Origin: an uncultured beta proteobacterium
GTDB taxonomy: Bacteria > Pseudomonadota > Gammaproteobacteria > Burkholderiales > Burkholderiaceae_C
Assembly (NCBI GenBank): GCA_903886275.1
Contig: CAISLN010000119.1
Coordinates: 1 to 64,000, forward strand
Direction of reading: 5' to 3'
Length of the DNA stretch: 64,000 bases
Positions 36,486 to 50,023 of the stretch are shown here, piece after piece; positions within the stretch are counted from its first letter, which is position 1; each line of letters begins with the position of its first letter. A program made the position numbers and the translations under genes. Under the pieces are notes generated by a model. It ran no database searches and was not told where the DNA came from. It saw only the letters and a program-made list of their open reading frames with translations.

Positions 36486-37583
36486 ATGACCACCAAAGCC
36501 CATACCAGTGCCGACCGCACCGGCATTACCGACGACGAACGCATCAAGGACATCACCGTGCTGCCACCTCCCGAGCATCTGGTTCGCTTTTTCCCAATCC
36601 AGGGCACGGCCGTCGAAAAGCTGATCGCCGACACCCGCCACGCCATTCACAACATCATGGCCGGCAAGGATGACCGACTGCTGGTCATCATCGGCCCCTG
36701 CTCCATCCATGATCCCGCAGCCGCCGTGGAATACGCCCGCCGCCTGAAGGAAATGCGCGTGAAATACGCCGACACGCTGGAAATCGTGATGCGCGTGTAC
36801 TTCGAGAAGCCCCGCACCACCGTGGGCTGGAAGGGCCTGATCAACGACCCCTACCTCGATGAGAGCTTTCGCATCGACGAAGGCCTGCGCATTGCGCGCC
36901 AACTGCTCATCGAGATCAACCGCCTGGGCCTGCCCGCCGGAAGTGAATTTTTGGACGTGATCTCGCCCCAGTACCTGGGTGATTTGATTTCCTGGGGTGC
37001 CATTGGCGCGCGCACCACCGAGAGCCAGGTGCACCGCGAGCTGGCCTCTGGCCTGTCGGCACCGATTGGTTTCAAGAACGGCACCGACGGCAATATCCGC
37101 ATTGCCACCGACGCTATTCAGGCCGCTGGCGGCGCCCACCATTTCTTGTCGGTGCACAAGAATGGCCAGGTGGCGATTGTGCAGACCAAGGGCAACAAGG
37201 ATTGCCACGTGATTTTGCGCGGCGGCAAGGCGCCCAACTACGACGCAGCCAGTGTGGCGGCAGCCTGTGCCGAGCTGGAAAAATCCAAGTTGCCGGCTAC
37301 GCTGATGGTGGACTGCAGCCACGCCAACAGCAGCAAACAGCATGAAAAGCAGCTGGAAGTGGCGCGCGACATCGCGGCCCAAATCAGCGCCGGCTCAAAG
37401 AGCGTGTTTGGCGTGATGGTGGAGAGCCATCTGCAAGCCGGGGCGCAAAAGTTCACACCCGGCAAGGACGATTCCGCCAAGCTGGAATACGGCAAGAGCA
37501 TTACCGATGCCTGCCTGGGCTGGGACGATTCACTGGCCGCGCTGGAAGTGTTGTCACAGGCCGTGAAGGCGCGTCGCGGTTAA
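36486..37583 (+). CDS. aroG: 3-deoxy-7-phosphoheptulonate (DAHP) synthase, AroF/G/H family
   Basis: LLVIIGPCSIHDPAAAVEYA, VYFEKPRTTVGWKGLINDPYLD, PATLMVDCSHANSSKQ. Confidence 0.96.
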   Translation: MTTKAHTSADRTGITDDERIKDITVLPPPEHLVRFFPIQGTAVEKLIADTRHAIHNIMAGKDDRLLVIIGPCSIHDPAAAVEYARRLKEMRVKYADTLEIVMRVYFEKPRTTVGWKGLINDPYLDESFRIDEGLRIARQLLIEINRLGLPAGSEFLDVISPQYLGDLISWGAIGARTTESQVHRELASGLSAPIGFKNGTDGNIRIATDAIQAAGGAHHFLSVHKNGQVAIVQTKGNKDCHVILRGGKAPNYDAASVAAACAELEKSKLPATLMVDCSHANSSKQHEKQLEVARDIAAQISAGSKSVFGVMVESHLQAGAQKFTPGKDDSAKLEYGKSITDACLGWDDSLAALEVLSQAVKARRG

Positions 37584-37703
37584 CCAGGGGGCGCAGTGGC
37601 GGCTTGCCTCGTAGCGCTGGCAGGGAGTCAAGCTGCTCCATGTCAGCGTTCCCGAGGCTACTTTGCGGTAACCTCGGCCGGTAGCCACCAAACAGGAATT
37701 GAT

Positions 37704-38012
37704 ATGCGCAGCGAAGTGAATGTGATAGTGGGAGGGCAGAATTTTTCTTTCAGCCTGGAAGGCCAGGAGCCGCTTGCCAATGACGCCGCGCGCAAGTGGC
37801 TGGATGGGCAGTTTGTGGCGCTGGAATGCGAGCCCCTGCGCGCCTCCGGCAAGTTGCTGCTGGCCGACAAGGTGGTGGTGGTAGCCCGCGAGGCCGGCGT
37901 CAAGCACTTTGCCGATGCAAAGTGGGGAGCGGCCTTTGCCGCAGCCGCCAGCGCTGCTCTGGGCAAGAAGATAGTGCAGGTAGACGCCGACAACCTCAGC
38001 GTGACCTACTAG
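37704..38012 (+). CDS. hypothetical protein, 102 aa
   Basis: ATG at 37704, intact ORF MRSEVNVIVGGQNFSFSLEGQEPLANDAARKWLDGQ...; family not recognised. Confidence 0.6.
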   Translation: MRSEVNVIVGGQNFSFSLEGQEPLANDAARKWLDGQFVALECEPLRASGKLLLADKVVVVAREAGVKHFADAKWGAAFAAAASAALGKKIVQVDADNLSVTY

Positions 38013-38063
38013 CCTCGCTGCCGGGGCCTCTGGCCGGGCCTGTGCACTAGCCGGGCTTGTTGC

Positions 38064-39452
38064 TCAGGCGCTCTGCAACGCCAAGGCCAGCTTTTGGTGG
38101 ATGCCACCAAAGCCGCCGTTGCTCATGCACAAAAGATGGTCGCCGGGTTTCACCCGGGCCAGCACCTGTGCCACCACCGCGTCCACGCTGTCGGCCACGC
38201 AGACCCGCTCGCCCATGGGGCTGAGCGCCGCCATCGCATCCCAACCCAGACCGCCGCTGTGGCAAAAAGCCAGGTCGGCCTCTTCCAGGCTCCAGGGCAG
38301 TTGCGCCTTCATCGCGCCGAGCTTCATGGTGTTGCTGCGCGGCTCGAATACGGCCAGGATGCGTGACTCTCCCACCTTGCGGCGCAGGCCGTTGACGGTG
38401 GTGCGAATGGCGGTGGGGTGGTGGGCAAAGTCGTCGTAAATGGTGACAGGTGCGTCTGTGCCGGGCAGCAGGATTTGCGCGCGCACCTCCATGCGGCGCT
38501 TCACGTTCTCAAACGTCGCCAGGGCCGCCGCAGAACGGACAGCTGACACGCCCACATGCTCCGCCGCTGCAATGGCCGCCAGGGCGTTGAGCTGGTTGTG
38601 CACACCGCTCAGGTTCCAGTGGACATGGGCCACGGTTTTGCCCTGCAGCAGCACGTCGAAATCATCCGGCGCGCCCAGCGCTGAAAAGTCGCTCACAGCG
38701 GCGCCAAAACTGCGCGTCTCGCTCCAGCAGCCCTGGTGCAGCACACGGGTCAGGCTTTCTTCCAGACCGTTGACCACCACGCGCCCGCTGGCAGGCACGG
38801 TGCGCAACAGGTGGTGGAACTGGCGCTCGATGGCGCCCAGGTCATCAAAGATATCGGCGTGGTCGAATTCCAGGTTGTTCAGCACCGCCGTGCGCGGGCG
38901 GTAATGCACGAACTTGCTGCGCTTGTCGAAGAAGGCGGTGTCGTACTCATCGGCCTCGATGACGAAGCATTTTCCTTTTCCTAACCTCGCCGACACCCCA
39001 AAATTGACCGGCACACCGCCGACCAAAAAGCCGGGTTCGAGCCCGGCGCTGTGCAAAATCCAGGCCAGCATGGCGGTGGTGGTGGTCTTGCCATGGGTGC
39101 CTGCAATGGCCAGCACATGGCGGCCCTGCAGCACATGCTCGGCCAGCCATTGTGGGCCGCTGGTATAGGCAGCGCCGGCATCCAAAATAGCCTCCATCAG
39201 CGGGAACTTGGGTTCGCCATCGGGCAGGCGGGCGCGGCTGACCACGTTGCCCACCACAAACAGATCGGGCTTCAAGTCGAGCTGTTCGGCGCCAAAGCCC
39301 TCCATCAGGTCAATACCCAGCGCGCGCAACTGGTCGCTCATGGGGGGGTAGACGCCGGCATCGCAGCCGGTCACCCGGTGCCCGGCCTCGCGTGCGAGTG
39401 CGGCCAGGCCGCCCATGAAAGTGCCACAGATACCCAGAATATGAATGTGCAT
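38064..39452 (-). CDS. mpl: UDP-N-acetylmuramate:L-alanyl-gamma-D-glutamyl-meso-diaminopimelate ligase
   Basis: [67 protein letters not shown]. Confidence 0.95.
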   Translation of the reverse strand: MHIHILGICGTFMGGLAALAREAGHRVTGCDAGVYPPMSDQLRALGIDLMEGFGAEQLDLKPDLFVVGNVVSRARLPDGEPKFPLMEAILDAGAAYTSGPQWLAEHVLQGRHVLAIAGTHGKTTTTAMLAWILHSAGLEPGFLVGGVPVNFGVSARLGKGKCFVIEADEYDTAFFDKRSKFVHYRPRTAVLNNLEFDHADIFDDLGAIERQFHHLLRTVPASGRVVVNGLEESLTRVLHQGCWSETRSFGAAVSDFSALGAPDDFDVLLQGKTVAHVHWNLSGVHNQLNALAAIAAAEHVGVSAVRSAAALATFENVKRRMEVRAQILLPGTDAPVTIYDDFAHHPTAIRTTVNGLRRKVGESRILAVFEPRSNTMKLGAMKAQLPWSLEEADLAFCHSGGLGWDAMAALSPMGERVCVADSVDAVVAQVLARVKPGDHLLCMSNGGFGGIHQKLALALQSA

Positions 39453-39476
39453 GGGCCTATTGTGCACAATGGGCAA

Positions 39477-40070
39477 ATGGAATATGTCAAAGAAGAAATT
39501 GCCGCTACCGCCGCCCGACTGGTCGTGGAGGAGGGCCTTGAATACGGTCCAGCCAAGCGCCGGGCGGTCAAGCAACTTGGCCTGACGGGCCGCGCCGGTC
39601 TGCCCGATAACGAGCAGATCGAGCGTGCAGTCGAGGAATACATCGCCCTTTTTTGCGCCGACTCCCAAGCGGTGGAACTGCGGGCGCTGCGGGAACTGGC
39701 CTTGGTCTGGCTACAGCGGCTGCAGCGTTTTCGGCCCCATCTGGGCGGCGCCGTCTGGCGTGGCACTGCCACCCGACACTCCGACATTTATATACAGTTG
39801 TTTTGCGACGATCCCAAGGCGGCGGAAATTGCGCTGATCGACATGGGCATTCGCTTTGAAGTCAGCGCGGTCACTGGCTTTCAGGGGGAGGTGGTGGACG
39901 CACTGAGCGTGCATGCAAGGCTGCCCGAGCTCGCTGTGCATGTGGGTGTGCATTTGATGGTCTACGACTTTGATGACCTGAGAGGTGCATTGAAGTCCGA
40001 CACGCGTGGCCGCAAACCCCGCGGCGACGCGGCAGGGCTGCAGGTTTTGTTGCATGATGGGTCGCTATGA
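39477..40070 (+). CDS. conserved hypothetical, possible nucleotidyltransferase-like
   Basis: intact ORF MEYVKEEIAATAARLVVEEGLEYGPAKRRAVKQLGL...; WRGTATRHSDIYIQLFCDD weakly resembles a nucleotidyltransferase motif. Confidence 0.55.
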   Translation: MEYVKEEIAATAARLVVEEGLEYGPAKRRAVKQLGLTGRAGLPDNEQIERAVEEYIALFCADSQAVELRALRELALVWLQRLQRFRPHLGGAVWRGTATRHSDIYIQLFCDDPKAAEIALIDMGIRFEVSAVTGFQGEVVDALSVHARLPELAVHVGVHLMVYDFDDLRGALKSDTRGRKPRGDAAGLQVLLHDGSL

Positions 40071-40645
40071 GTGCAACCGATAACAAACCTGAAAGCAGCC
40101 TAGAGAAGCCCGGTGTGGTGTCCTCACGCCGGTCGGTCCTGTTGGGCGCAGGGATGTTGGCCGCCGCTGCTGGCGTGGGGTTTTCCTGGTGGCGTGCCAG
40201 ATCGGTGCAGAGCGCGCAGGGCGAATTGCCTGTCGATGGATTTTGGGATCTGCAATGGGACGCCGCGCAGGGCGCGCCCTTGCGTCTGCAGGCCTTTCGT
40301 GGCCGACCTCTGTTGATCAACTTCTGGGCCACATGGTGCCCGCCCTGTGTGGAAGAGCTGCCGCTGATTAACGAATTTTTTACCAATAACCGTGCCAATG
40401 GTTGGCAGGTCCTCGGTCTTGCCGTGGACAAGCCCAGTGCGGTTCAGGCCTTTCTCCAAAAAATGCCGCTGGCCTTTCCCGTCGGCATGGCGGGTTTGAC
40501 GGGCACCGAGCTGGCCGGGGCTTTGGGTAATCCTTCCGGGTCGCTGCCCTTCTCTGTAGTACTGGGTGCACAGGGTACGATTCTGCAGCGCAAACTCGGG
40601 CGCCTGCGGCGCGAAGATTTGGCGAACTGGGCTCAGTTAAAATAG
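40067..40645 (+). CDS. TlpA/ResA-like thiol-disulfide oxidoreductase
   Basis: LLINFWATWCPPCVEELPLINEF; N-terminal signal/TM segment. Confidence 0.9.
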   Translation: MSATDNKPESSLEKPGVVSSRRSVLLGAGMLAAAAGVGFSWWRARSVQSAQGELPVDGFWDLQWDAAQGAPLRLQAFRGRPLLINFWATWCPPCVEELPLINEFFTNNRANGWQVLGLAVDKPSAVQAFLQKMPLAFPVGMAGLTGTELAGALGNPSGSLPFSVVLGAQGTILQRKLGRLRREDLANWAQLK

Positions 40646-40813
40646 CTGACATTGGCTTGCCGGAAGCTGTCCATTTTGCCGGTCTGGCCTAAAAAATGGG
40701 CATCCCGAATGCTTCAATCCCCCTTTATTTGTCAGTAATTTAATAAAAATGATGACGGTTCAAGGGTTTTGTTGTAAATTAAAGCCTTATTACCGTTAGT
40801 TGCTGGAGATTTC

Positions 40814-41260
40814 ATGGATTTAAGAAAACTGAAGACGCTTATTGATCTGGTGTCTGATTCCAACGTGTCTGAGTTGGAAATCACCGAAGCCGAAGGCAAG
40901 GTGCGCATCGTCAAGGGCGGTGGCGCCATGGTTCAGGGTTTCCAACAGCCCATCTATCAGCAAATGCAAGCAGCGCCTGCACCCGTGGTGGCCGTTGCGG
41001 CAGCGGTGGTGGAAGAGGCTGCCGTTGGTCACACCGTTAAGTCGCCCATGGTGGGAACCTTCTACCGCTCGGCTTCGCCCGGCGCAAAGTCGTTTGTAGA
41101 GCTCGGCTCCACCGTCAAGGAAGGCGAAACCATCTGCATCATTGAGGCCATGAAGATCCTCAACGAAATTGAGGCCGACAAGTCCGGCACGATTTCCAAA
41201 ATCCTGTGTGAAAACGGACAGGCGGTCGAGTACGGCCAAGCCATGTTCATCATCGAATAA
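40814..41260 (+). CDS. accB: acetyl-CoA carboxylase biotin carboxyl carrier protein
   Basis: MDLRKLKTLIDLVSDSNVSELEITEAEGKVRIVK; biotinyl site EAMKILNEIEADKSG. Confidence 0.97.
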   Translation: MDLRKLKTLIDLVSDSNVSELEITEAEGKVRIVKGGGAMVQGFQQPIYQQMQAAPAPVVAVAAAVVEEAAVGHTVKSPMVGTFYRSASPGAKSFVELGSTVKEGETICIIEAMKILNEIEADKSGTISKILCENGQAVEYGQAMFIIE

Positions 41261-41278
41261 GCCGGGCTGTTTTTGTCC

Positions 41279-42628
41279 ATGTTCAAAAAAATACTGGTCG
41301 CCAACCGTGGCGAAATTGCCCTGCGAATCCAGCGCGCCTGCCGCGAGCTGGGCATAAAGGCCGTCATGGTCTATTCCGAGGCGGATCGGGATGCCAAGTA
41401 CGTCAAGCTGGCGGAAGAGGCTGTTTGTATCGGTCCCGCCTCGTCGGCACTGAGCTACCTGAATATGCCAGCCATCATTTCGGCCGCCGAGGTGACCGAT
41501 GCCGAGGCGATTCACCCGGGCTATGGTTTCCTGAGCGAAAACGCCGATTTCGCCGAGCGGGTGGAGAAGAGCGGCTTTCAGTTCATAGGCCCCACGCCCG
41601 AGTCGATCCGCATTATGGGCGACAAGGTCTCGGCCAAGCAGGCCATGATCCGCGCTGGCGTGCCCTGCGTGCCCGGCTCCGAAGGCGAACTGCCAGACGA
41701 TCCGGCCAGCATCCGGCGCATTGGCAAGGCGGTGGGTTACCCCGTCATCATCAAGGCAGCGGGGGGCGGTGGCGGGCGCGGCATGCGCGTGGTCCACACC
41801 GAGGCAGCGCTGATCAATGCAGTGCAGATGACCAAGGCCGAGGCCGGTGCCGCTTTTGGAAATCCTGCGGTCTACATGGAAAAATTCCTGCAGAACCCGC
41901 GCCATATTGAAATCCAGATCATGGCCGACAAGCACAAGAATGCGGTCTATCTGGGTGAGCGCGACTGCTCCATGCAGCGGCGCCACCAGAAGGTGCTGGA
42001 AGAGTCGCCGGCGCCTGGCATCAACCGCAAGCTAATTGAACGCATTGGTGAGCGCTGTGTGGCCGCCTGCAAGAAGATCGGCTACCGCGGTGCCGGCACT
42101 TTTGAGTTCCTGTATGAAGATGGCGAGTTCTATTTCATCGAAATGAACACCCGCGTGCAGGTGGAGCATCCGGTGACCGAAATGGTGACAGGCGTGGACA
42201 TCGTCAAGACCCAGATCATGGTCGCAGCCGGTGAGAAGCTGCCCTTTACCCAGCGCGACATCGTGATGCGCGGTCACGCCATCGAATGCCGCGTGAACGC
42301 AGAAGACTCCTACAAGTTCACACCGTCTCCTGGGCGCATCACCATGTGGCATGCACCGGGTGGACCCGGCGTGCGGGTCGATTCGCACATCTATACCAAC
42401 TACTTTGTTCCACCGAATTACGACTCCATGATCGGCAAGATCATTGCGCACGGCGATACGCGCGAGCAGGCCATGGCCCGCATGCGCACGGCGCTGGCAG
42501 AGACCGTGGTGGAAGGCATCAACACCAATATCGCGCTGCACCGCGAGCTGATGGTGGACGCCAAGTTCATGGCCGGTGGTACCAATATCCACTACCTGGA
42601 ACATTGGCTTGAGCAGCACAAACGGTGA
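41279..42628 (+). CDS. accC: acetyl-CoA carboxylase biotin carboxylase
   Basis: [57 protein letters not shown]. Confidence 0.98.
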   Translation: MFKKILVANRGEIALRIQRACRELGIKAVMVYSEADRDAKYVKLAEEAVCIGPASSALSYLNMPAIISAAEVTDAEAIHPGYGFLSENADFAERVEKSGFQFIGPTPESIRIMGDKVSAKQAMIRAGVPCVPGSEGELPDDPASIRRIGKAVGYPVIIKAAGGGGGRGMRVVHTEAALINAVQMTKAEAGAAFGNPAVYMEKFLQNPRHIEIQIMADKHKNAVYLGERDCSMQRRHQKVLEESPAPGINRKLIERIGERCVAACKKIGYRGAGTFEFLYEDGEFYFIEMNTRVQVEHPVTEMVTGVDIVKTQIMVAAGEKLPFTQRDIVMRGHAIECRVNAEDSYKFTPSPGRITMWHAPGGPGVRVDSHIYTNYFVPPNYDSMIGKIIAHGDTREQAMARMRTALAETVVEGINTNIALHRELMVDAKFMAGGTNIHYLEHWLEQHKR

Positions 42629-43518
42629 GCGCCGCCACCATGTTTGAACTGCGCCTGATGTGCCCGCAGGACCGGGTGGAAGACTTGAGCGACGCACTCG
42701 ATGCGCTGGACGCACTGAGTGTGAGCGTGGAGGATGCCGATGCCCAGACCGATGCCGAGCAGGCCCTGTTTGGCGAACCTGGCATGCCCGCGCCCAAGGA
42801 TGGCTGGAACCGCTCGCGTGTGATCGCTCTGTTTGAAAATGAAGGGCTTGCTGCTGAGGCGGCCACGCTGCTGCAGGCGCAGGGTTTTTTTGATACCTGC
42901 CAGGTGCTGGGAATCAACGCTGTGCCCGACCAAGACTGGGTGCGCCTGACACAGTCGCAGTTCGCCCCTGTGGAGATCACGCCGACGTTCTGGATCGTGC
43001 CGACTTGGCATGAGCCGCCTGTGCAAGCCAAGCAGGTGATCCGGCTGGATCCGGGCCTGGCCTTTGGTACCGGCACCCATCCCACCACACGCATGTGCCT
43101 GCGCTGGATTGCCACTCACCCTGTGCCGGTCCGCGTGCTGGACTATGGTTGTGGCTCCGGTATTTTGGCCATAGGTGCGGCCAAGCATGGCGCACAAGAA
43201 GTGTGCGCAGTGGATATCGATGATGCCGCGGTGCAGTCCACGGTGCTGAACGCCGAAGCCAACCATGTGGATTTAGTGGCTGGTCTGCCCGACAAGGCTG
43301 TGGGCATCTTCGGCCTTGTGCTGGCGAATATTTTGGCCACTCCCTTGAAGGTGCTGGCGCCTCTGCTGTGCGCCCATGTGGCAAAGGGGGGGCATCTGGT
43401 GCTGGCCGGTATTTTGGCGCGCCAGGCCGACGAGCTGATTGCCGCCTATGCGCCCTATTGCCAACTGGCTGTCAGTGACAGCGAAGACGGCTGGATATTG
43501 ATGACCGCTACGCTCTGA
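42625..43518 (+). CDS. prmA: ribosomal protein L11 methyltransferase
   Basis: [45 protein letters not shown] overlap with accC. Confidence 0.94.
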   Translation: MSAATMFELRLMCPQDRVEDLSDALDALDALSVSVEDADAQTDAEQALFGEPGMPAPKDGWNRSRVIALFENEGLAAEAATLLQAQGFFDTCQVLGINAVPDQDWVRLTQSQFAPVEITPTFWIVPTWHEPPVQAKQVIRLDPGLAFGTGTHPTTRMCLRWIATHPVPVRVLDYGCGSGILAIGAAKHGAQEVCAVDIDDAAVQSTVLNAEANHVDLVAGLPDKAVGIFGLVLANILATPLKVLAPLLCAHVAKGGHLVLAGILARQADELIAAYAPYCQLAVSDSEDGWILMTATL

Positions 43519-43551
43519 GCCGGGGCGGGTGCGCTCTACAATGAATCGCAC

Positions 43552-44715
43552 ATGAGCTTGATTACCCAATGCCCGGCATGCGCCACGATGTTTCGCATCG
43601 TGCCGGACCAGCTTCGGATTTCCGAAGGCTGGGTGCGTTGCGGTCAATGCGACGAGGTGTTTGATGCCAACGCCCAGTTGCGCACGCTGGACGAAACGCA
43701 GAGCCTGCCACCCGCCTATCCTGCACCGCAGGGCCTCACGGCACCTGAGTCCATGCCGGCAGCGCAGGGCCTTACGGCACCTGAGTCCATGCCGGCAGCG
43801 CAGCAGGGCATTGAAGGGCACGCTGCGCTGTCCTTAGCAGCCGCGACCCCGGAAGCACCGCTAGGCCCGGTGCTTGTTCCTGATTTCTATGATTGGGGTC
43901 CGGCCCTGTCACCCCCGCCTGCCACACCCGAGATTGAACTTGATCTGGGCGAGCCCGTGGCGGGTGCCGTGTCGTTTGGGGCGCTGCCACTTGCCCCGGC
44001 ACATAGCCTGCAGGATGCAATCCTGGCTCTAGATTCGGCAATGGAGCCAGCGCTAGATCCAGAGCCTATGCCAGTGTTCGCTGCAGTTGCCCGTAGCGCA
44101 CCGACCGACGGCGGGCCACTGCAGCAGGAGCAGGAAAGCACAGCCTTGCGCTACAGCGAGGCACTCGACCAGGCTGCGGACGCACCTTTGGCCGAAGAGC
44201 TGTCCTTTTTGGCTGTGCGCACAGTGCCATCCTGGGGTAGTCACGGCGTGGGGAAGGTGATGTTGCTGGCGTTCTGCACCCTGCTGGTATCTGTGCTGGG
44301 GCTGCAAGTGATGCTGTCGGAGCGGGACCGCATTTTTGCGGTGGCACCGGCGCTGCGCCCTCTGCTGAGCGCCAGTTGCAGCGCGCTGGGATGCACGATA
44401 GCGCCACCCAGGCAGATCGAGGCCATCGCCATCGACAGTTCAAGCTTTACCAGCGTGAAGTCCGGTATCTACCTGCTCAAGCTGACCCTGAAGAGTGGCG
44501 CCGCCATCGATCTGGCCACGCCCGCGCTGGAGCTCACGCTGACGGACGCACAAGACCAGCCTCTGTTGCGCCGTGTGATTCTGGCAGCTGAATTCAATGG
44601 CCATTTGCCAATCGCAGCCGGTGCTGAGCTGGCTGCCAGCCTGCCGGTGACGGTACAAGCGTGGGTCGCTGCGCAGAAGATATCTGGCTACAAGTTGCTC
44701 GCTTTTTACCCCTGA
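43552..44715 (+). CDS. MJ0042-type zinc-ribbon / DUF3426 membrane protein
   Basis: TQCPACATMFRIVPDQLRISEGWVRCGQCDEVFDA; TM near the middle; C-terminal DUF3426-like domain. Confidence 0.87.
   Translation: MSLITQCPACATMFRIVPDQLRISEGWVRCGQCDEVFDANAQLRTLDETQSLPPAYPAPQGLTAPESMPAAQGLTAPESMPAAQQGIEGHAALSLAAATPEAPLGPVLVPDFYDWGPALSPPPATPEIELDLGEPVAGAVSFGALPLAPAHSLQDAILALDSAMEPALDPEPMPVFAAVARSAPTDGGPLQQEQESTALRYSEALDQAADAPLAEELSFLAVRTVPSWGSHGVGKVMLLAFCTLLVSVLGLQVMLSERDRIFAVAPALRPLLSASCSALGCTIAPPRQIEAIAIDSSSFTSVKSGIYLLKLTLKSGAAIDLATPALELTLTDAQDQPLLRRVILAAEFNGHLPIAAGAELAASLPVTVQAWVAAQKISGYKLLAFYP
43729..43800 (+). repeat. 36-bp in-frame tandem duplication (QGLTAPESMPAA x2)
   Basis: cagggcctcacggcacctgagtccatgccggcagcg followed by cagggccttacggcacctgagtccatgccggcagcg; 1 mismatch in 36. 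Confidence 0.95.
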
Positions 44716-44724
44716 ATTGCACAC

Positions 44725-44757
44725 AAAAAAGCCCGGCACCTTTCAGTGCCAGGCCTT
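44725..44757 (-). terminator. intrinsic terminator of the histone-like gene
   Basis: minus strand AAGGCCTGGCAC-TGAAAG-GTGCCGGGCTTTTTTG (one bulge and one G-U). Confidence 0.75.
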
Positions 44758-44772
44758 GATGCGGTTGCCTGA

Positions 44773-45192
44773 TTAAGGCTTGCTTGCTGTCGGAAACGGC
44801 CAAGCAGCCTGCGGGTTCAGCATGGTCTGAGTGGAAGACCCCGATGCTGCTGCGGTAGCAGTGCTTTTTGTGGCCTTCTTTGCAGCGGGCTTCGTGGCTG
44901 CTTTTTTAGCAACAGGCTTCTTGACGACCACGGCCTTTTTGGCGACTACCGCCTTTTTGGCTGGAGCGGCCTTCTTGGCTACCACAACCTTCTTGGCGGG
45001 GGCTGCCTTTTTAGCCGGCGCAGCCTTCTTCGCTGCTACCTTTTTTGCAGGAGCGGCTTTCTTGGCTGCTACCTTTTTGGCGGGAGCTGCTGCCTTCTTG
45101 GCCACAGGGGCCTTGGTTGCGGCTACCTTTTTAGCGGGAACTTTCTTAGCGGGAGCGGCCTTTTTTGCGGCCGGTTTTTTTGCAGTTGCCAT
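44773..45192 (-). CDS. Lys/Ala/Pro-rich histone H1-like (AlgP-like) DNA-binding protein
   Basis: repeated AAPAKKVAAKKAAPAKK motifs across the protein. Confidence 0.85.
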   Translation of the reverse strand: MATAKKPAAKKAAPAKKVPAKKVAATKAPVAKKAAAPAKKVAAKKAAPAKKVAAKKAAPAKKAAPAKKVVVAKKAAPAKKAVVAKKAVVVKKPVAKKAATKPAAKKATKSTATAAASGSSTQTMLNPQAAWPFPTASKP

Positions 45193-45363
45193 AATTTTCT
45201 CCTTGATCAAGTAACAAAGAGCACTTCTTGCTTGTCAGAGCACAAGAAGCGATTCATATCGTTGGGCATGGTCCCAGCGGCATGAACGCGGTGACACACG
45301 TGCACACGTGCTTCTTGGAGCGTGTTGTGCAGGTGTGAAGTTCTAAAAATCATTGGTGATGCT

Positions 45364-46575
45364 TTAGTCCCAGGAAAGCGCGCCGCCGGATTGGTATTCA
45401 ATCACGCGGGTTTCAAAGAAGTTGCGCTCTTTCTTCAGGTCAATCATTTCACTCATCCAAGGGAAGGGATTCTCCTCTGTCGGGAAGACAGCTTCCAAAC
45501 CAATTTGCGTGGCACGCCTGTTGGCGATGTAACGCAGATAACCCTTGAACATGGATGCGTTCATGCCTAGCACGCCACGCGGCATGGTGTCTTCGGCATA
45601 GCGATACTCCAGCTCGGCGGCCTTCTCGAACAGAACCTTGATCTCTGCCTTGAACGCGGGCGTCCAGAGCTGGGGGTTTTCGGCCTTGAGCTGGTTGATC
45701 AGGTCGATGCCGAAGTTGCAATGCATGGACTCGTCGCGCAGGATGTACTGGTACTGCTCGGCCGCACCGGTCATCTTGTTTTGCCGACCCAAGGCCAGGA
45801 TCTGTGTGAAGCCCACATAGAAGAACAGTCCCTCCATCAGGCAGGCAAACACGATCAGGCTCTTCAAGAGGGTCTGGTCGGTCTCTAGCGTGCCGGTGTG
45901 GAAGTGGGGGTCCATGATCGCCTCAATAAAGGGGATCAGGAATTGGTCCTTGTCGCGTATCGATTGCACCTCGTTGTAGGCGTTGAATATCTCGCCCTCA
46001 TCGAGGCCCAGCGACTCCACGATGTACTGGTAGGCGTGGGTATGGATGGCTTCTTCAAAGGCCTGGCGCAACAGGAACTGGCGGCACTCGGGCGCGGTGA
46101 TGTGGCGGTAGGTGCCCAGCACGATGTTGTTGGCGGCCAGCGAGTCGGCAGTGACAAAGAAGCCCAGATTGCGCTTGACGATGCGGCGCTCGTCATCGGT
46201 CAGGCCGTTCGGGTCTTTCCACAGCGCGATGTCGCGCGTCATGTTGACCTCTTGCGGCATCCAGTGGTTGGCGCAACTGGCGAGGTACTTTTCCCAGGCC
46301 CACTTGTACTTGAAGGGTACCAGTTGGTTGACATCGGTCTTGCCATTGATGATGCGCTTGTCAGAAGCGCTCACGCGGCGAGCGGCTTCGGTCAACAGGG
46401 GCTTGATGGGAGATGCGTAAACTTTGGCAGAAGCGGTTTGCGCAACACGTGCGACGTCGTCCAAAGTGCGTAATCCAAGGGTAGCGTTTTCTTGCGTCAG
46501 CGGCGCAGCAGGGTGCGCCGTACGTGTGAAATTTGTTTGCGATGAGGGCTTGACTTCTTCGTCCCAGGTCAACAT
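45364..46575 (-). CDS. nrdB: ribonucleoside-diphosphate reductase beta subunit (class Ia)
   Basis: [37 protein letters not shown] metal-ligand segments. Confidence 0.95.
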   Translation of the reverse strand: MLTWDEEVKPSSQTNFTRTAHPAAPLTQENATLGLRTLDDVARVAQTASAKVYASPIKPLLTEAARRVSASDKRIINGKTDVNQLVPFKYKWAWEKYLASCANHWMPQEVNMTRDIALWKDPNGLTDDERRIVKRNLGFFVTADSLAANNIVLGTYRHITAPECRQFLLRQAFEEAIHTHAYQYIVESLGLDEGEIFNAYNEVQSIRDKDQFLIPFIEAIMDPHFHTGTLETDQTLLKSLIVFACLMEGLFFYVGFTQILALGRQNKMTGAAEQYQYILRDESMHCNFGIDLINQLKAENPQLWTPAFKAEIKVLFEKAAELEYRYAEDTMPRGVLGMNASMFKGYLRYIANRRATQIGLEAVFPTEENPFPWMSEMIDLKKERNFFETRVIEYQSGGALSWD

Positions 46576-46698
46576 AGGTGTTTCCAATCAGCGGATTATG
46601 AGAGCAGTGAAATGAAATGAAAAGACCTCGTGCATTTCACTGCGTATTGTGTTGTTGATATGCATCGCAAAGCCTTGCTGATGCATGCGAAAAAAGAG

Positions 46699-49635
<2,937 letters not shown>

Positions 49636-49730
49636 GGTTTCCTCTACTAAATCGGTTTCTGTGTTGGGGTAACAGGCCGATGTGCCGGCCGCTTGGGGCT
49701 CGGATGGTTACGCCTGTGTGTGCACTCGGC

Positions 49731-49746
49731 ACACTATATATGGGGG
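49731..49746 (-). promoter_or_regulatory. NrdR box 1 upstream of nrdA
   Basis: ACACTATATATGGGGG versus consensus acaCwAtATaTwgTgt. Confidence 0.65.
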
Positions 49747-49762
49747 TTGAATGGCTTGCAAG

Positions 49763-49778
49763 CCACTACCGGTAGTGT
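49763..49778 (-). promoter_or_regulatory. NrdR box 2 upstream of nrdA
   Basis: CCACTACCGGTAGTGT (palindromic ACTACCGGTAGT), 16 bp from box 1, 32 bp centre to centre. Confidence 0.6.
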
Positions 49779-50023
49779 ATCCAAGGAAAACAAGAAGTGC
49801 TCCCATGGGTCCGAAAAAAGTTCTGCGGGGCCCCGGATGGTGTCCACGCAGGGGCCGGCCAGACCCCTTGCGGGGCGGCCGAAAAAGCCTCAGAAAGGGG
49901 TCGGCCTGGCGCAGCTTTGTGCCGCACAGCGCGCGTTCATCAAGGGTTTGGCACAAGTGGAGGCGCCACCTTCCGCCGCACTGTTGCCTTGCGTTGGGTG
50001 GCAGAGACCGGCGCAAGCCGGGT

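Noticed and set aside
45220-45320. CTTCTTG...CAAGAAG dyad and CACGTGCACACGTG motif between nrdB and the histone-like gene
   Set aside because: Short dyads with no supported regulatory identity.
49855-49908. Long GC-rich palindromic stretch (ggccagaccccttgcggggcggcc ... ggggtcggcc) between nrdA promoter and ampD
   Set aside because: Suggestive of a hairpin or decayed REP, but no T-run, no recognised ncRNA family and no second copy seen in this window.
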